From positions 1 to 64,000 of the forward strand of contig NZ_FNPK01000007.1 in assembly GCF_900107285.1 (NCBI RefSeq): DNA of 64,000 nucleotides, in the 5' to 3' direction. The position numbers and the translations under genes are program-made. The stretch is from Acinetobacter kyonggiensis. Lineage in GTDB: Bacteria > Pseudomonadota > Gammaproteobacteria > Pseudomonadales > Moraxellaceae. Shown here in pieces: positions 41,166 to 49,752 of the stretch. Position 1 is the stretch's first letter. Every line of letters begins with the position of its first letter. A model generated the notes under the pieces. The model saw nothing but the letters and a program-made list of their open reading frames with translations, ran no database searches and had not been told where the DNA came from.

Positions 41166-42047
41166 ATGCATTTTAGGAATAAAAATGCGTTACTTCTCAT
41201 ACTGAGTGGTTTACTCGCACAACATAGTCATGCCATTGATGTGAATGCGGGAGATTATACGGCTTTACCGAGTGGAACCAATGTTGGGGTTTTTTATTAT
41301 CAACATGGTGAAATGGATGGCTATTATCAAAATGGTGATAAAACCCGTGCCGAATCTACATCTGATATTGGGATTGCACGGTTTATTCATTACACCGATA
41401 TCGCAGGCTTACGAGCGACCCCGCAAGTGGTTATTCCCTTTGGATCGGTGCGTAATACCCAAATTGCTGATGCGCATTTAAACAATGCATCGGCTTTTGC
41501 AGATCCCATCATTGCTTCCGCTTTTTGGTTCATCAATCAACCTGAACAAGGTGCTTCGGGTCGTTATCTTGCAGTTACTCCGTTTATTTATTTGCCGCTT
41601 GGGCAATACGATAAAAATGATGCCGTCAATTTGGGTGAAAACCGCTTTAAATATGATTTGCAATTGGCTTGGGTACAACCGCTTTATGGCAAATTAGGCT
41701 TTGAGTTTTATCAAGATGCAATTTGGTATGGCGACAATGATGAAGCGGGCAGTGGCAATCAGACGCTGTCTCAAGATACCAGTTATCAAACACAGGTCAA
41801 TTTACGTTATGACCTGAATGCCAAGCAACGGATTGCCTTGGGTTATGCCGCAAATTATGGTGGCGATCAGTCCCTTGATGGCATCTCGCTTCAACAGAAT
41901 ATGGAAAAACAACAAGCTCGATTTGAGTTCCAGCAAATGATTAATTCAAGAACTCAATTGAGTGCGCAGTTGGTTTCAGACACTCAGGTCGAAAGCGGAT
42001 TCAAGAAAGATTTAGGACTGAACTTCCGACTTTTTTACATTTTTTAA
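41166..42047 (+). CDS. Outer-membrane channel, phenol/MetA-pathway type
   Basis: 293 residues starting at ATG 41166 (aaaggaaac upstream; 41145 would extend the signal peptide for no reason). Signal peptide MHFRNKNALLLILSGLLAQHSHA, mature start IDVNAGDY. The remainder alternates short amphipathic strands and ends in Phe (LFYIF), typical of outer-membrane barrels. It resembles transporters of the phenol meta-degradation-associated family found beside aromatic catabolic genes. It is the first gene behind the sigma-54 promoter and would bring the aromatic alcohol or aldehyde through the outer membrane. Family call moderate. Confidence 0.78.
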   Translation: MHFRNKNALLLILSGLLAQHSHAIDVNAGDYTALPSGTNVGVFYYQHGEMDGYYQNGDKTRAESTSDIGIARFIHYTDIAGLRATPQVVIPFGSVRNTQIADAHLNNASAFADPIIASAFWFINQPEQGASGRYLAVTPFIYLPLGQYDKNDAVNLGENRFKYDLQLAWVQPLYGKLGFEFYQDAIWYGDNDEAGSGNQTLSQDTSYQTQVNLRYDLNAKQRIALGYAANYGGDQSLDGISLQQNMEKQQARFEFQQMINSRTQLSAQLVSDTQVESGFKKDLGLNFRLFYIF

Positions 42048-42147
42048 TTCAAAGCATGGTGTATGACAACACATGAGTTGTTTCAGTTTTGCGACTATGA
42101 AATTTGAACAATAAATGAATTGTCTCACTAAATTTTAAGAGGTCATG

Positions 42148-43602
42148 ATGTCTATATTAGCAAAAGAGATTTGGGATAAAAAACTATTTAATGGTTCATG
42201 GCAGCCAGCTCAAGCAACTTATAGCGTGGTTGAAGTGGCTACAGGTCAAGAACTAGGTGAAATTGGTTATGCCTCTGGAGCAGAGGTTGTAAGTGCTGCA
42301 AAAGAAGCGAAATTGGCACAAAAACAATGGTGGTCTTTGTCTTATCAAGAACGCCAAGCTGTATTTGAACGTGCAGCTACTTTACTCACAGAAAACCAAG
42401 CAGATGTCATTGCATGGCTGGTGAAAGAAAGTGGTTCTTTACAGCTCAAAGCCGGCTTTGAAGTCAGTATTTCGATTCAAGTGCTCAAGCATTGTATTGG
42501 TTTACCTGCGGCTGAACAGGGCACATTACTGCCGACACAAAATGGCAAATTAAGCATCGCCAAACGCGTACCTTTAGGTGTGGTTGGGGTCATTTCGCCA
42601 TTTAATTTTCCACTGTATTTAGCTTTACGTGCCGTTGCACCTGCCTTGGCACTGGGCAATGCAGTGGTGCTTAAACCAGATGAACGGACGGCTGTTTGCA
42701 GCGGTTATGCGATTGCGCGTATTTTTGAACTTGCAGGACTTCCAAAAGGTCTTCTACATGTCTTACCGGGTGGGGCTGAAGTCGGGGAAGCACTTACTTT
42801 AGATAAAAATATTGCCAGTATTCAGTTTACTGGCTCAACGAATGTTGGGCGTATTGTGGGTGCCAATGCCGCAAAGACTTTAAAGAAAGTGTCGCTAGAG
42901 CTAGGCGGTAAAAACTCGCTGATTATTCTAGATGATGCCGATATTGAATTGGCTGCCGAAAATATTGCGTGGGGTGCATTTTTGCATTCAGGGCAGATTT
43001 GTATGACATCTGGCAAAATTCTGATTCATCAAAAAATTTATGAGCAAGTCAAACAGCGCGTGATTGAAAAAGTGAAGAACTTTGTCGTGGGTAATCCGTG
43101 TGAAAGTCAGGTCACCATTGGCCCTCTGATTAATGCCAAACAAGCGCAGCGTGTAGAAAAACTGGTCAATGCTGCGGTTGCAGAAGGGGCAACACTGGAA
43201 ATTGGTGGACATGCCGATGGCGTCTTCTTTGAGCCGACGGTTCTTTCAGATGTGACGTCAAATAATTCAATTTTCAGTGAAGAAATTTTTGGCCCTGTTG
43301 CGGTGCTCATTCCTTTTAGCACAGATGAACAGGCGATTGAGTTAGCCAATGACGGTGATTATGGGCTTTCCGCAGGCATTATTACTTCGAATGTTGGACG
43401 AGGTATGCAGCTTGGTGCGCAGCTTAAAGTTGGTTTACTACACATCAATGACCAAACCGTAAATGATGAAACAGTCAATCCATTTGGTGGTTTCGGTGCA
43501 TCAGGAAATGGAACGCGTATTGGTGGTCCTGCCAATGCAGATGAATTTACCCAATGGCAATGGATGACCGTACAGGCGCAAGCGCCACATTATCCTTTTT
43601 AA
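42148..43602 (+). CDS. areC: Benzaldehyde dehydrogenase (AreC/XylC-like)
   Basis: NAD-dependent aldehyde dehydrogenase, 484 residues, oxidising aryl aldehydes to the acid. Signature: FNFPLYLALRAVAPALALGN, ELGGKNSLII (general base) and HSGQICMTSGK (nucleophile Cys). The vicinity and sequence match the Acinetobacter areC / Pseudomonas xylC group. AAGAGG is better spaced for ATG 42148 than 42145. areB follows 33 bp later. Confidence 0.88.
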   Translation: MSILAKEIWDKKLFNGSWQPAQATYSVVEVATGQELGEIGYASGAEVVSAAKEAKLAQKQWWSLSYQERQAVFERAATLLTENQADVIAWLVKESGSLQLKAGFEVSISIQVLKHCIGLPAAEQGTLLPTQNGKLSIAKRVPLGVVGVISPFNFPLYLALRAVAPALALGNAVVLKPDERTAVCSGYAIARIFELAGLPKGLLHVLPGGAEVGEALTLDKNIASIQFTGSTNVGRIVGANAAKTLKKVSLELGGKNSLIILDDADIELAAENIAWGAFLHSGQICMTSGKILIHQKIYEQVKQRVIEKVKNFVVGNPCESQVTIGPLINAKQAQRVEKLVNAAVAEGATLEIGGHADGVFFEPTVLSDVTSNNSIFSEEIFGPVAVLIPFSTDEQAIELANDGDYGLSAGIITSNVGRGMQLGAQLKVGLLHINDQTVNDETVNPFGGFGASGNGTRIGGPANADEFTQWQWMTVQAQAPHYPF

Positions 43603-43635
43603 TCAATTGAATCACTAATTACAGGAAGTAATCGT

Positions 43636-44751
43636 ATGAACGAAATGAAAGACATTGTTGCCGCAGTGACGGCATGTAAAGGCGCAGACTTTGAATTGCA
43701 AGCGCTAAAAATACGTCAGCCTAAAGGCGATGAAGTACTGGTGAAAGTGGTTGCCACAGGCATGTGTCATACCGACTTAATTGTCCGTGATCAATATTAT
43801 CCTGTACCACTGCCTGCTGTTCTTGGGCATGAGGGGGCGGGCATTATTGAGGCAATAGGGCCGAATGTCACTGACCTTCAAGTCGGCGATCATGTGGTTT
43901 TAACCTATGGTTATTGTGGTAAATGTACGCAATGTAATACAGGCAATCCGGCCTATTGTTCAGAGTTTTTTGGCCGCAACTTTAGTGGCGCTGACCTAGA
44001 AGGGCACAGTGCAATTTGTACACATGATCATGCTGTGGTACACGATCACTTTTTTGCTCAGTCTTCTTTTGCAACCCATGCTTTAAGCCGTGAAAATAAT
44101 ACGGTTAAAGTCACCAAAGATGTGCCGATTGAGTTGTTGGGGCCTTTAGGCTGTGGTATTCAAACAGGTGCTGGCGCATGTATCAATGCTTTAAAAGTAA
44201 CACCAGCCAGTAGCTTTGTGACATGGGGCGCGGGTGCTGTTGGCTTAAGCGCATTGCTTGCGGCAAAAGTATGTGGTGCTTCAACCATTATCGCTGTCGA
44301 CATTGTCGAATCTCGTTTAGAACTGGCAAAACAATTGGGTGCAACCCATGTCATCAATAGTAAAATGCAAGATCCTGTCGCAGTCATCAAAGAAATCACG
44401 GGTGGCGGAATTAACTTTGCCCTTGAGTCAACTGGACGACCTGAAATCTTAAAACAGGGTATTGATGCACTGGGTATTTTAGGCAAAATCGCGGTTGTTG
44501 GCGCACCACCTTTAGGGACAACGGCTCAGTTTGATGTGAATGATTTATTGTTGGGCGGAAAAACCATTCTTGGCGTGGTTGAAGGCAGTGGTTCACCGAA
44601 GAAATTTATTCCAGAGTCAGTCACGCTATATCAACAAGGTAAATTTCCGTTTGATCAGCTGGTAAAGTTCTATGCTTTTGATGACATCAATCAAGCCGCT
44701 ATAGACAGCCAAAAAGGGATTACCCTTAAACCGATTATTAAGATTGGCTGA
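43636..44751 (+). CDS. areB: Aryl-alcohol (benzyl alcohol) dehydrogenase
   Basis: Zn-dependent medium-chain alcohol dehydrogenase, 371 residues, oxidising benzyl alcohol to benzaldehyde. Catalytic zinc ligands in GMCHTD and GHEGAG; the structural zinc site is CGKCTQCNTGNPAYC. NAD-binding loop WGAGAVGLSALLAA. The Asp after the Rossmann strand (AVDIV) indicates NAD over NADP. It fits A. baylyi AreB / P. putida XylB. Terminator follows 7 bp after the stop. The areA esterase that completes the ADP1 cluster is not present here. Confidence 0.9.
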   Translation: MNEMKDIVAAVTACKGADFELQALKIRQPKGDEVLVKVVATGMCHTDLIVRDQYYPVPLPAVLGHEGAGIIEAIGPNVTDLQVGDHVVLTYGYCGKCTQCNTGNPAYCSEFFGRNFSGADLEGHSAICTHDHAVVHDHFFAQSSFATHALSRENNTVKVTKDVPIELLGPLGCGIQTGAGACINALKVTPASSFVTWGAGAVGLSALLAAKVCGASTIIAVDIVESRLELAKQLGATHVINSKMQDPVAVIKEITGGGINFALESTGRPEILKQGIDALGILGKIAVVGAPPLGTTAQFDVNDLLLGGKTILGVVEGSGSPKKFIPESVTLYQQGKFPFDQLVKFYAFDDINQAAIDSQKGITLKPIIKIG

Positions 44752-44757
44752 TTTTTG

Positions 44758-44794
44758 ATGACCTGATCATCTCGATGTGATCAGGTCATTTCAT
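44758..44794 (+). terminator. Terminator of the areCB operon
   Basis: Perfect 12-bp stem (44758-44769 with 44778-44789) and 8-nt loop followed by ttcattttt. Shares ACCTGATCATCTCGA with the minus-strand hairpin at 26401. Confidence 0.9.
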
Positions 44795-44834
44795 TTTTAA
44801 AAATTTATAAATAATGAATTCATGGAACAGAAGA

Positions 44835-45209
44835 ATGGCGGATCAACCTTTTGTGGTAAACACCAATACGATGCCGTGGGAATTTATTCCGATTCCCTTT
44901 TTAAATGATGCGCTGCCTGTCAAAACATGTTTACAGGACCCAGATACAGGCATGATGATTTGGAAATTACGTTATCCAGCAGGGTTTAGAACCGTGGAGC
45001 ATTGGCATCATTGTGCGCACGGCATGTATGTATTAGAGGGGCATTTAGTCACCAGTGAGGGTGAGTTTGGGCCGGGGAGTTTTGTCTGGTTTCCAGAAGG
45101 TTCGGTGATGTTTCATGGCGCACGTAGTGATAATGATGTGTTAATGCTCTTTATTACCAATAAACCTTTTGACATTCATTTTACCGCCGAAGAAGGAATG
45201 CCTGTTTAA
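44835..45209 (+). CDS. Cupin-domain protein (ChrR-like cupin)
   Basis: 124 residues. Single cupin barrel with metal-binding motif HWHHCAHGMYVLEG (His-x-His...), GPGSFVWFPEGSVMFHGA. Cupins of this kind bind a transition metal and act as sensors or small dioxygenases/isomerases. Start chosen at ATG 44835 (MADQPFVVN) where agaaga precedes; 44814 is possible. It lies 80 bp after the areB terminator, so it may be separate from the operon. Role unknown. Confidence 0.72.
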   Translation: MADQPFVVNTNTMPWEFIPIPFLNDALPVKTCLQDPDTGMMIWKLRYPAGFRTVEHWHHCAHGMYVLEGHLVTSEGEFGPGSFVWFPEGSVMFHGARSDNDVLMLFITNKPFDIHFTAEEGMPV

Positions 45210-45556
45210 ATAGAGGTATAGGAACGAAACAAAGCTGTGGATGTCTAGGTCTCACTACATATCTACACGTTTGGGGTATTGTTATTCAGATATTTTAGCC
45301 AAAATTTAATGGGATATTACCGCTTTATGAGGGGTATTTAACTGTAATGATCAGCAGTGAAAAATCGACTTTTGTATAAAGTATTGTTAATCAATAGGCG
45401 AAATTTTTTCAAATCTAAGTGTTTTTGCTTAAAACCAACTAATTGGGTTGGTTTTTTAGCAACATTCAGCAAGCTAGGGAGAACTTTGCTTAACCTTCGC
45501 TGCATTTAAAGCTAAACTATGACATTCAGTTGTATGTCCGTACTTGGAGTAAACGT
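45210..45556. other. Intergenic region before mrp with an orphan terminator
   Basis: 347 bp. A 9-bp hairpin with T-tail (45431-45439 with 45447-45455) stands 220 bp past the cupin stop and 100 bp before mrp. It could end a long cupin 3' UTR or a small RNA. The mrp promoter must lie after it. Confidence 0.5.
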
Positions 45557-46858
45557 ATGTCATGGCTTTCTTCGCTTAAATCTGTTTTTTCGCCCTCGCA
45601 GGAAGTGAAGGAAGACGAAATCCAAACTGTGCTAGAAGGCTATTTATTGCCAGATTCAAACCATGCATTGAAGGATCGAATTAGCCAAGTGAATGTTGAA
45701 GGAAGAGTATTACAAATAACCATTAATACTTATCCTGCTGAAGCGGATCAACTGCAAAAAATTCATGATGATTTGGCTGATGCATTGGAAAAATGTGGCA
45801 TCCAAGAACTGAATATGCACGTGATTCAGCAAAAACATGCACACGGAGAAGGTTGCTCCACGCATGATCATGGCAAAGAAGGGCATAGTTGTTCTAGTAA
45901 ACCACCATCTGAAGCGGCAGCACCTCAAGCTGCAAAACTTCCACCTGCAAAACTTCCACCTGTGGTGGATGCTTCAGCTAAAACAGCCCAAGCTGAAATT
46001 AAAAAACCGCAAGATGAAGACCCAAACAATCCACCTATTCAAAAACCAGCGCCACAACAAAGAGATGTGCCTAAGCATCCACGTATTCAAAATGTCATCT
46101 TGGTTTCATCGGGAAAAGGTGGTGTAGGTAAATCGACGACAACAGTAAATCTGGCTTTGGCATTACAGAAATTGGGCTTAAAAGTGGGTGTTTTAGATGC
46201 CGATATTTATGGGCCAAGTATTCCAACCATGTTGGGAAATGCAGGCCGTACTCCTATGATCGAAGCGGAAAATTTTGTTCCGATTGAAGCTTACGGCATG
46301 GCTGTTTTATCGATTGGGCATTTAACGGGAGATAATAATACCCCCGTGGCTTGGCGTGGTCCAAAGGCAACAGGTGCATTAATGCAATTGTTTAACCAAA
46401 CTTTATGGCCAGATCTAGATGTTTTAATGATTGATATGCCACCGGGGACAGGTGATATTCAATTGACACTGGCACAACGTATTCCCGTAACTGGTGCCGT
46501 CATTGTGACAACACCGCAAAATGTGGCATTAATGGATGCCATTAAAGGCATTGAACTATTTAATAAAGTTCAAATTCCAGTCATGGGTGTGGTGGAAAAT
46601 ATGTCGACCCATATTTGTTCAAATTGCGGTCATGAAGAGCAAATTTTCGGTACAGGTGGCGGTGACAAATTATCAGCACAGTACCAAATTCCTTTGCTTG
46701 GACGCTTACCTTTAAATGTGCAAATACGTGAAAATGCAGATGCAGGTAAACCGTCTGTGGTTGCTGGTGATGATGCGGCAGAAAGCTATCTTGCTATTGC
46801 GCAAAAAATTATAGACCAACTGCCTAAAGCGGAAAAACCTCAGAATCGAATTTTCTAA
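45557..46858 (+). CDS. mrp: Mrp/ApbC family Fe-S cluster carrier ATPase
   Basis: P-loop NTPase that carries and delivers Fe-S clusters in the cytoplasm. 433 residues from ATG 45557 (GGAG upstream). N-terminal DUF59-like domain (LEGYLLPDSNHALKDR), then a long linker with a His/Cys-rich stretch (HAHGEGCSTHDHGKEGHSC) and KLPPA/KLPPV repeats, then the ATPase with the deviant Walker A SSGKGGVGKST, DADIYGPSIP, and the CxxC (CSNC) that bridges the cluster in a dimer. The linker metal-ligand cluster is unusual. Confidence 0.93.
   Translation: MSWLSSLKSVFSPSQEVKEDEIQTVLEGYLLPDSNHALKDRISQVNVEGRVLQITINTYPAEADQLQKIHDDLADALEKCGIQELNMHVIQQKHAHGEGCSTHDHGKEGHSCSSKPPSEAAAPQAAKLPPAKLPPVVDASAKTAQAEIKKPQDEDPNNPPIQKPAPQQRDVPKHPRIQNVILVSSGKGGVGKSTTTVNLALALQKLGLKVGVLDADIYGPSIPTMLGNAGRTPMIEAENFVPIEAYGMAVLSIGHLTGDNNTPVAWRGPKATGALMQLFNQTLWPDLDVLMIDMPPGTGDIQLTLAQRIPVTGAVIVTTPQNVALMDAIKGIELFNKVQIPVMGVVENMSTHICSNCGHEEQIFGTGGGDKLSAQYQIPLLGRLPLNVQIRENADAGKPSVVAGDDAAESYLAIAQKIIDQLPKAEKPQNRIF
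45931..45960 (+). repeat. Perfect 15-bp tandem repeat inside mrp
   Basis: TGCAAAACTTCCACC occurs twice in tandem and in frame, coding for the repeated pentapeptide KLPPx in the linker. A copy-number change would keep the frame. Confidence 0.9.
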
Positions 46859-46905
46859 AAGACATGAAAATGCCATTTTAAGAAGCTCAACTTCGGTTGT
46901 TATGC

Positions 46906-46947
46906 TGAATAGCTAAGGAGTTTTGTAATAAACTCCTTAGCTATTCA
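46906..46947. repeat. 18-bp perfect inverted repeat
   Basis: 46906-46923 pairs without mismatch with 46930-46947 around a 6-nt loop. It lies 50 bp after mrp and could act as a terminator or transcript-end hairpin, but there is no immediate T run. It could also be the end of a miniature repeat element. Confidence 0.85.
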
Positions 46948-46957
46948 CAACGGAGTC

Positions 46958-47098
46958 TTATATTTTTAAATCAAATGCTTGGAGCTCATCTATTACTTTG
47001 GATAAGCCCAAATGAGAAGCCTCAAAATATATTTTGAGTTCGCAAGAAAGGCATCTTGCGGCGCAGTGCGCCTCACCGCAAAACTCGTCAAATACCTT
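46958..47098 (-). pseudogene. Degraded coding fragment, minus strand
   Basis: 46 open codons end at TAA (46958-46960). The product is Cys/His-rich: FCGEAHCAARCLSCELKIYF then GLSKVIDELQAFDL. Another frame of the same DNA is also open and protein-like. Stops upstream in every frame make it a remnant or a repeat, not a full gene. Family not recognised. Confidence 0.4.
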
Positions 47099-47393
47099 TT
47101 ATTGATCAATTCATCGCAGAAACCTTACTTTTTTAATCTTGCGGTGTATACACCTCATGCCTCGAACAGTTGCGGATGACGTTTACGTGTATCGAATAAC
47201 ATCATGAATAAAAAAGCCAATCAATTTCTTAATTGATCAGTATTACACCTTCGGTTGGGCTTTCTATGATGTGTATATCTACGTTTGTAGTTTATAAAGT
47301 GTGATGAAACAAGGACGACGAGGGAAAACGCTGAAATCTAAAATGGTTGTCATAACAGGAATAAAGAGATTTGCTTATCTAAAGCTTACTTGA

Positions 47394-47936
47394 TTATTTG
47401 ATATAACGACGACGTTTATAATGCTGAATAATGCTCCATCGCCAAAATAATCGAGTAATGACAAATAACAGAATGGCAAAAATGAATGCTTCTAACACTA
47501 AACCTAACAATAGAATTTTTGCCAAACTTAAGTCGATATGTCCATGACCAAAATGAGTAATCCAGTGGCTGATTTGGTGTAAAACACCCAAGATCATATC
47601 TTGATTAATCATATTGACCTGAAAAACCTGAGCCCCTAACCAAAAACCAATATATAAAATAGGGATGAGTGTAAAAGGATTGGTGAGCCAAGCGAGACAT
47701 AAACTAATCGGTAAATTGACTTCAAAAAATAATACTGTCAAAACAATTAAAATACTATGAAAAGGCAAAGGCAACATGCCCCAAAAGGTGCCAATAAAAA
47801 TGGCTTTTGAAATGGACTTTCTGTTCACATACCACAGCAAAGGATTTAAGGTACGTTGACCAAAAACCTTCATCAGCTTCATTTCTGAGATTTTAACGGG
47901 AGAAGGAAGCCATGACCGAAAGAACTGTTTTGCCAT
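47394..47936 (-). CDS. DUF2062 domain membrane protein
   Basis: 180 residues. DUF2062 hallmarks: SISKAIFIGTFWGMLPLPFHS and WLTNPFTLIPILYIGFWLGA, with three or four membrane helices ending in FAILLFVITRLFWRW and a basic tail. Inner membrane; function of the family is unknown. The ATG at 47936 is followed by MAKQFFRSWLPS. It stands alone between the mrp region and the LysE-type gene. Confidence 0.88.
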   Translation of the reverse strand: MAKQFFRSWLPSPVKISEMKLMKVFGQRTLNPLLWYVNRKSISKAIFIGTFWGMLPLPFHSILIVLTVLFFEVNLPISLCLAWLTNPFTLIPILYIGFWLGAQVFQVNMINQDMILGVLHQISHWITHFGHGHIDLSLAKILLLGLVLEAFIFAILLFVITRLFWRWSIIQHYKRRRYIK

Positions 47937-48217
47937 AAAAGTAGGATGCTTAAGTAATGAAATATTGTGCCTGAATAGAGCATTGAGTAACAGTTTAACT
48001 ATCGGTTAATGTAGCGCATTGAGGGCTTTAAATGTGAGAGTGGAAATTTTTATTAACAAATGACGCTTAAGTTATATTGAATATATTTGTCTAAATTGCT
48101 AATTTTTATATATTTTTATGAGTGGTTTGGGTGTTTTGGATAAGGTGTAAAATTTCATATTTGCTAAGTATAATAAAGTGATTTACTCTTCGCGCACTCT
48201 ATATAGAGAGGTCGCAT

Positions 48218-48811
48218 ATGATTTCATGGCTGTTCATTGGTTTGGTGGTCACTATTTTATTGACACCTGGCCCAACAAATACATTGCTTGCATCTTCTGG
48301 TATACAGGTAGGTGTGCGCCAATCATTACGACTTATTCCAGCAGAATCAATTGGTTATTTGATTTCAATCACTGTTTGGGGAATGATTATTGGTACAGTT
48401 TCAAGCCAATTCCCAATTATCCCGATATTACTCAAGCTATTAAGTGCGCTGTATATTATTTTTCTTGCGATTAAACTTTGGAAAACAGCGGATATAGAAG
48501 CCAGTTATAACCAGCCGACCATTCGTGCACGTGAATTGTTTTGTGCCACTTTACTCAATCCTAAAGCATTACTTTTTGCGTCTGCTATTTTCCCAACTAC
48601 AGCTTGGCTGACCATGCAGGCTTATGTAGTGCATATGGGGCTGTTTTTACTTTTGATTGCGCCAATTGCGTTATTTTGGACGTTTATCGGTTCTATTTTA
48701 GCCTCGAATAAAGTACGTTGGTTAAATCAATCGAACTTACAAAAAACCGCATCTTTGGTGTTGATTAGTTTCTCTATTCCACTGAGTTATTCCGCTCTTT
48801 TAAGTCTTTAA
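48218..48811 (+). CDS. LysE/RhtB-family amino acid exporter
   Basis: 197 residues and about six membrane helices, with the family opening LLTPGPTNTLLASSG and, midway, CATLLNPKALLFASAIFP. Exports an amino acid or related metabolite across the inner membrane; the substrate cannot be told. AGAGAGGTCGC lies just before the ATG. Upstream AT-rich sequence holds the promoter; dcd begins 125 bp after its stop. Confidence 0.9.
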   Translation: MISWLFIGLVVTILLTPGPTNTLLASSGIQVGVRQSLRLIPAESIGYLISITVWGMIIGTVSSQFPIIPILLKLLSALYIIFLAIKLWKTADIEASYNQPTIRARELFCATLLNPKALLFASAIFPTTAWLTMQAYVVHMGLFLLLIAPIALFWTFIGSILASNKVRWLNQSNLQKTASLVLISFSIPLSYSALLSL

Positions 48812-48936
48812 AATAAGGCGATGAAAATGCACATTTGGTAAAAAATGACATCATCGCCTGATCATCATTTCCATTGCAGCCGATTTCAGTTAAAGTACAG
48901 CGCAATAATTGATTTAACTATTTTTGGATAGAAAGA

Positions 48937-49506
48937 ATGGCAATTAAGTCTGATCGTTGGATTCGTGAAATGAGCGAAAATCACGGCATGATTGAACCGT
49001 ATGCAGAAAACCAAGTTCGCTATGATGATGCGGGTGAAAAACTCATTTCTTATGGTGTTTCAAGCTATGGTTATGATGTGCGTTGCGCACGTGAATTTAA
49101 AGTATTTACCAATGTGCATTCAGTAATTGTCGACCCAAAAAACTTTGATGATAAAAGCTTTATTGATATTGAATCTGACGTGTGTATTATTCCGCCAAAT
49201 TCATTTGCCTTAGCACGTACGGTCGAATATTTCCGTATTCCACGTAATGTTTTGACGGTATGCTTAGGTAAATCAACCTATGCTCGTTGCGGTATTATTG
49301 TGAACGTAACACCACTTGAACCTGAATGGGAAGGTCATGTTACTTTAGAGTTTTCAAATACAACCAACTTACCTGCACGTATTTATGCAGGTGAAGGTGT
49401 GGCGCAAATGCTATTTTTTGAATCTGATGAAGTATGTGAAACTTCATATAAAGACCGTGGTGGTAAATATCAAGGTCAAACAGGCGTGACTTTGCCGAAA
49501 GCATAA
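48937..49506 (+). CDS. dcd: dCTP deaminase
   Basis: 189-residue trimeric enzyme converting dCTP to dUTP for thymidylate synthesis. Motifs: [36 protein letters not shown] (catalytic Arg and Ser) and [14 protein letters not shown], ending [16 protein letters not shown] lies before the ATG. Terminator directly after. Confidence 0.97.
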   Translation: MAIKSDRWIREMSENHGMIEPYAENQVRYDDAGEKLISYGVSSYGYDVRCAREFKVFTNVHSVIVDPKNFDDKSFIDIESDVCIIPPNSFALARTVEYFRIPRNVLTVCLGKSTYARCGIIVNVTPLEPEWEGHVTLEFSNTTNLPARIYAGEGVAQMLFFESDEVCETSYKDRGGKYQGQTGVTLPKA

Positions 49507-49523
49507 ATAGTATAAAGAGTTGA

Positions 49524-49555
49524 ATAAGCGGATCATTTTGGTCCGCTTATTTTTT
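49524..49555 (+). terminator. Terminator of dcd
   Basis: 11-bp stem (49524-49534 with 49540-49550, one G-U) and a 5-nt loop, followed by tttttg. It lies 18 bp past the stop. Confidence 0.88.
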
Positions 49556-49752
49556 GTGAGATTCATTCATCGGAAACTCCTTACATTTACCCAGTTTTTT
49601 TTGCAATTGAATAAAAATTCAGCATAATAAAAAGTTGTACAGACTTGGTCAGAATATTGTTGTCATGACAAATAAATAAAAATTTGACGTACCAAGCTTA
49701 GGACGAAATGAAAATAATGATGCGGAGCATCTGATAAAAAAGGAAGGTCGTG

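Larger units (their letters stand above)
46859..47393. other. 535-bp region without an intact gene after mrp
   Basis: It holds an 18-bp palindrome (46906-46947), a minus-strand open remnant (46958-47098) that contains a compact GC hairpin (GGCGC-AGT-GCGCC near 47060), and a second structured AT-rich stretch near 47215-47265. No complete gene. It may be an intergenic repeat common in the genus; I cannot verify copy number. Confidence 0.5.

Noticed and set aside
42047..42145. A second sigma-54 promoter before areC
   Set aside because: No GG-N10-GC pair with flanking consensus in the 98-bp gap; areC is probably read from the promoter at 41013.
47215..47268. Structured stretch near 47240 as a riboswitch
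   Set aside because: Pairing is imperfect, there is no downstream gene on that strand within reach, and no known riboswitch core was recognised.
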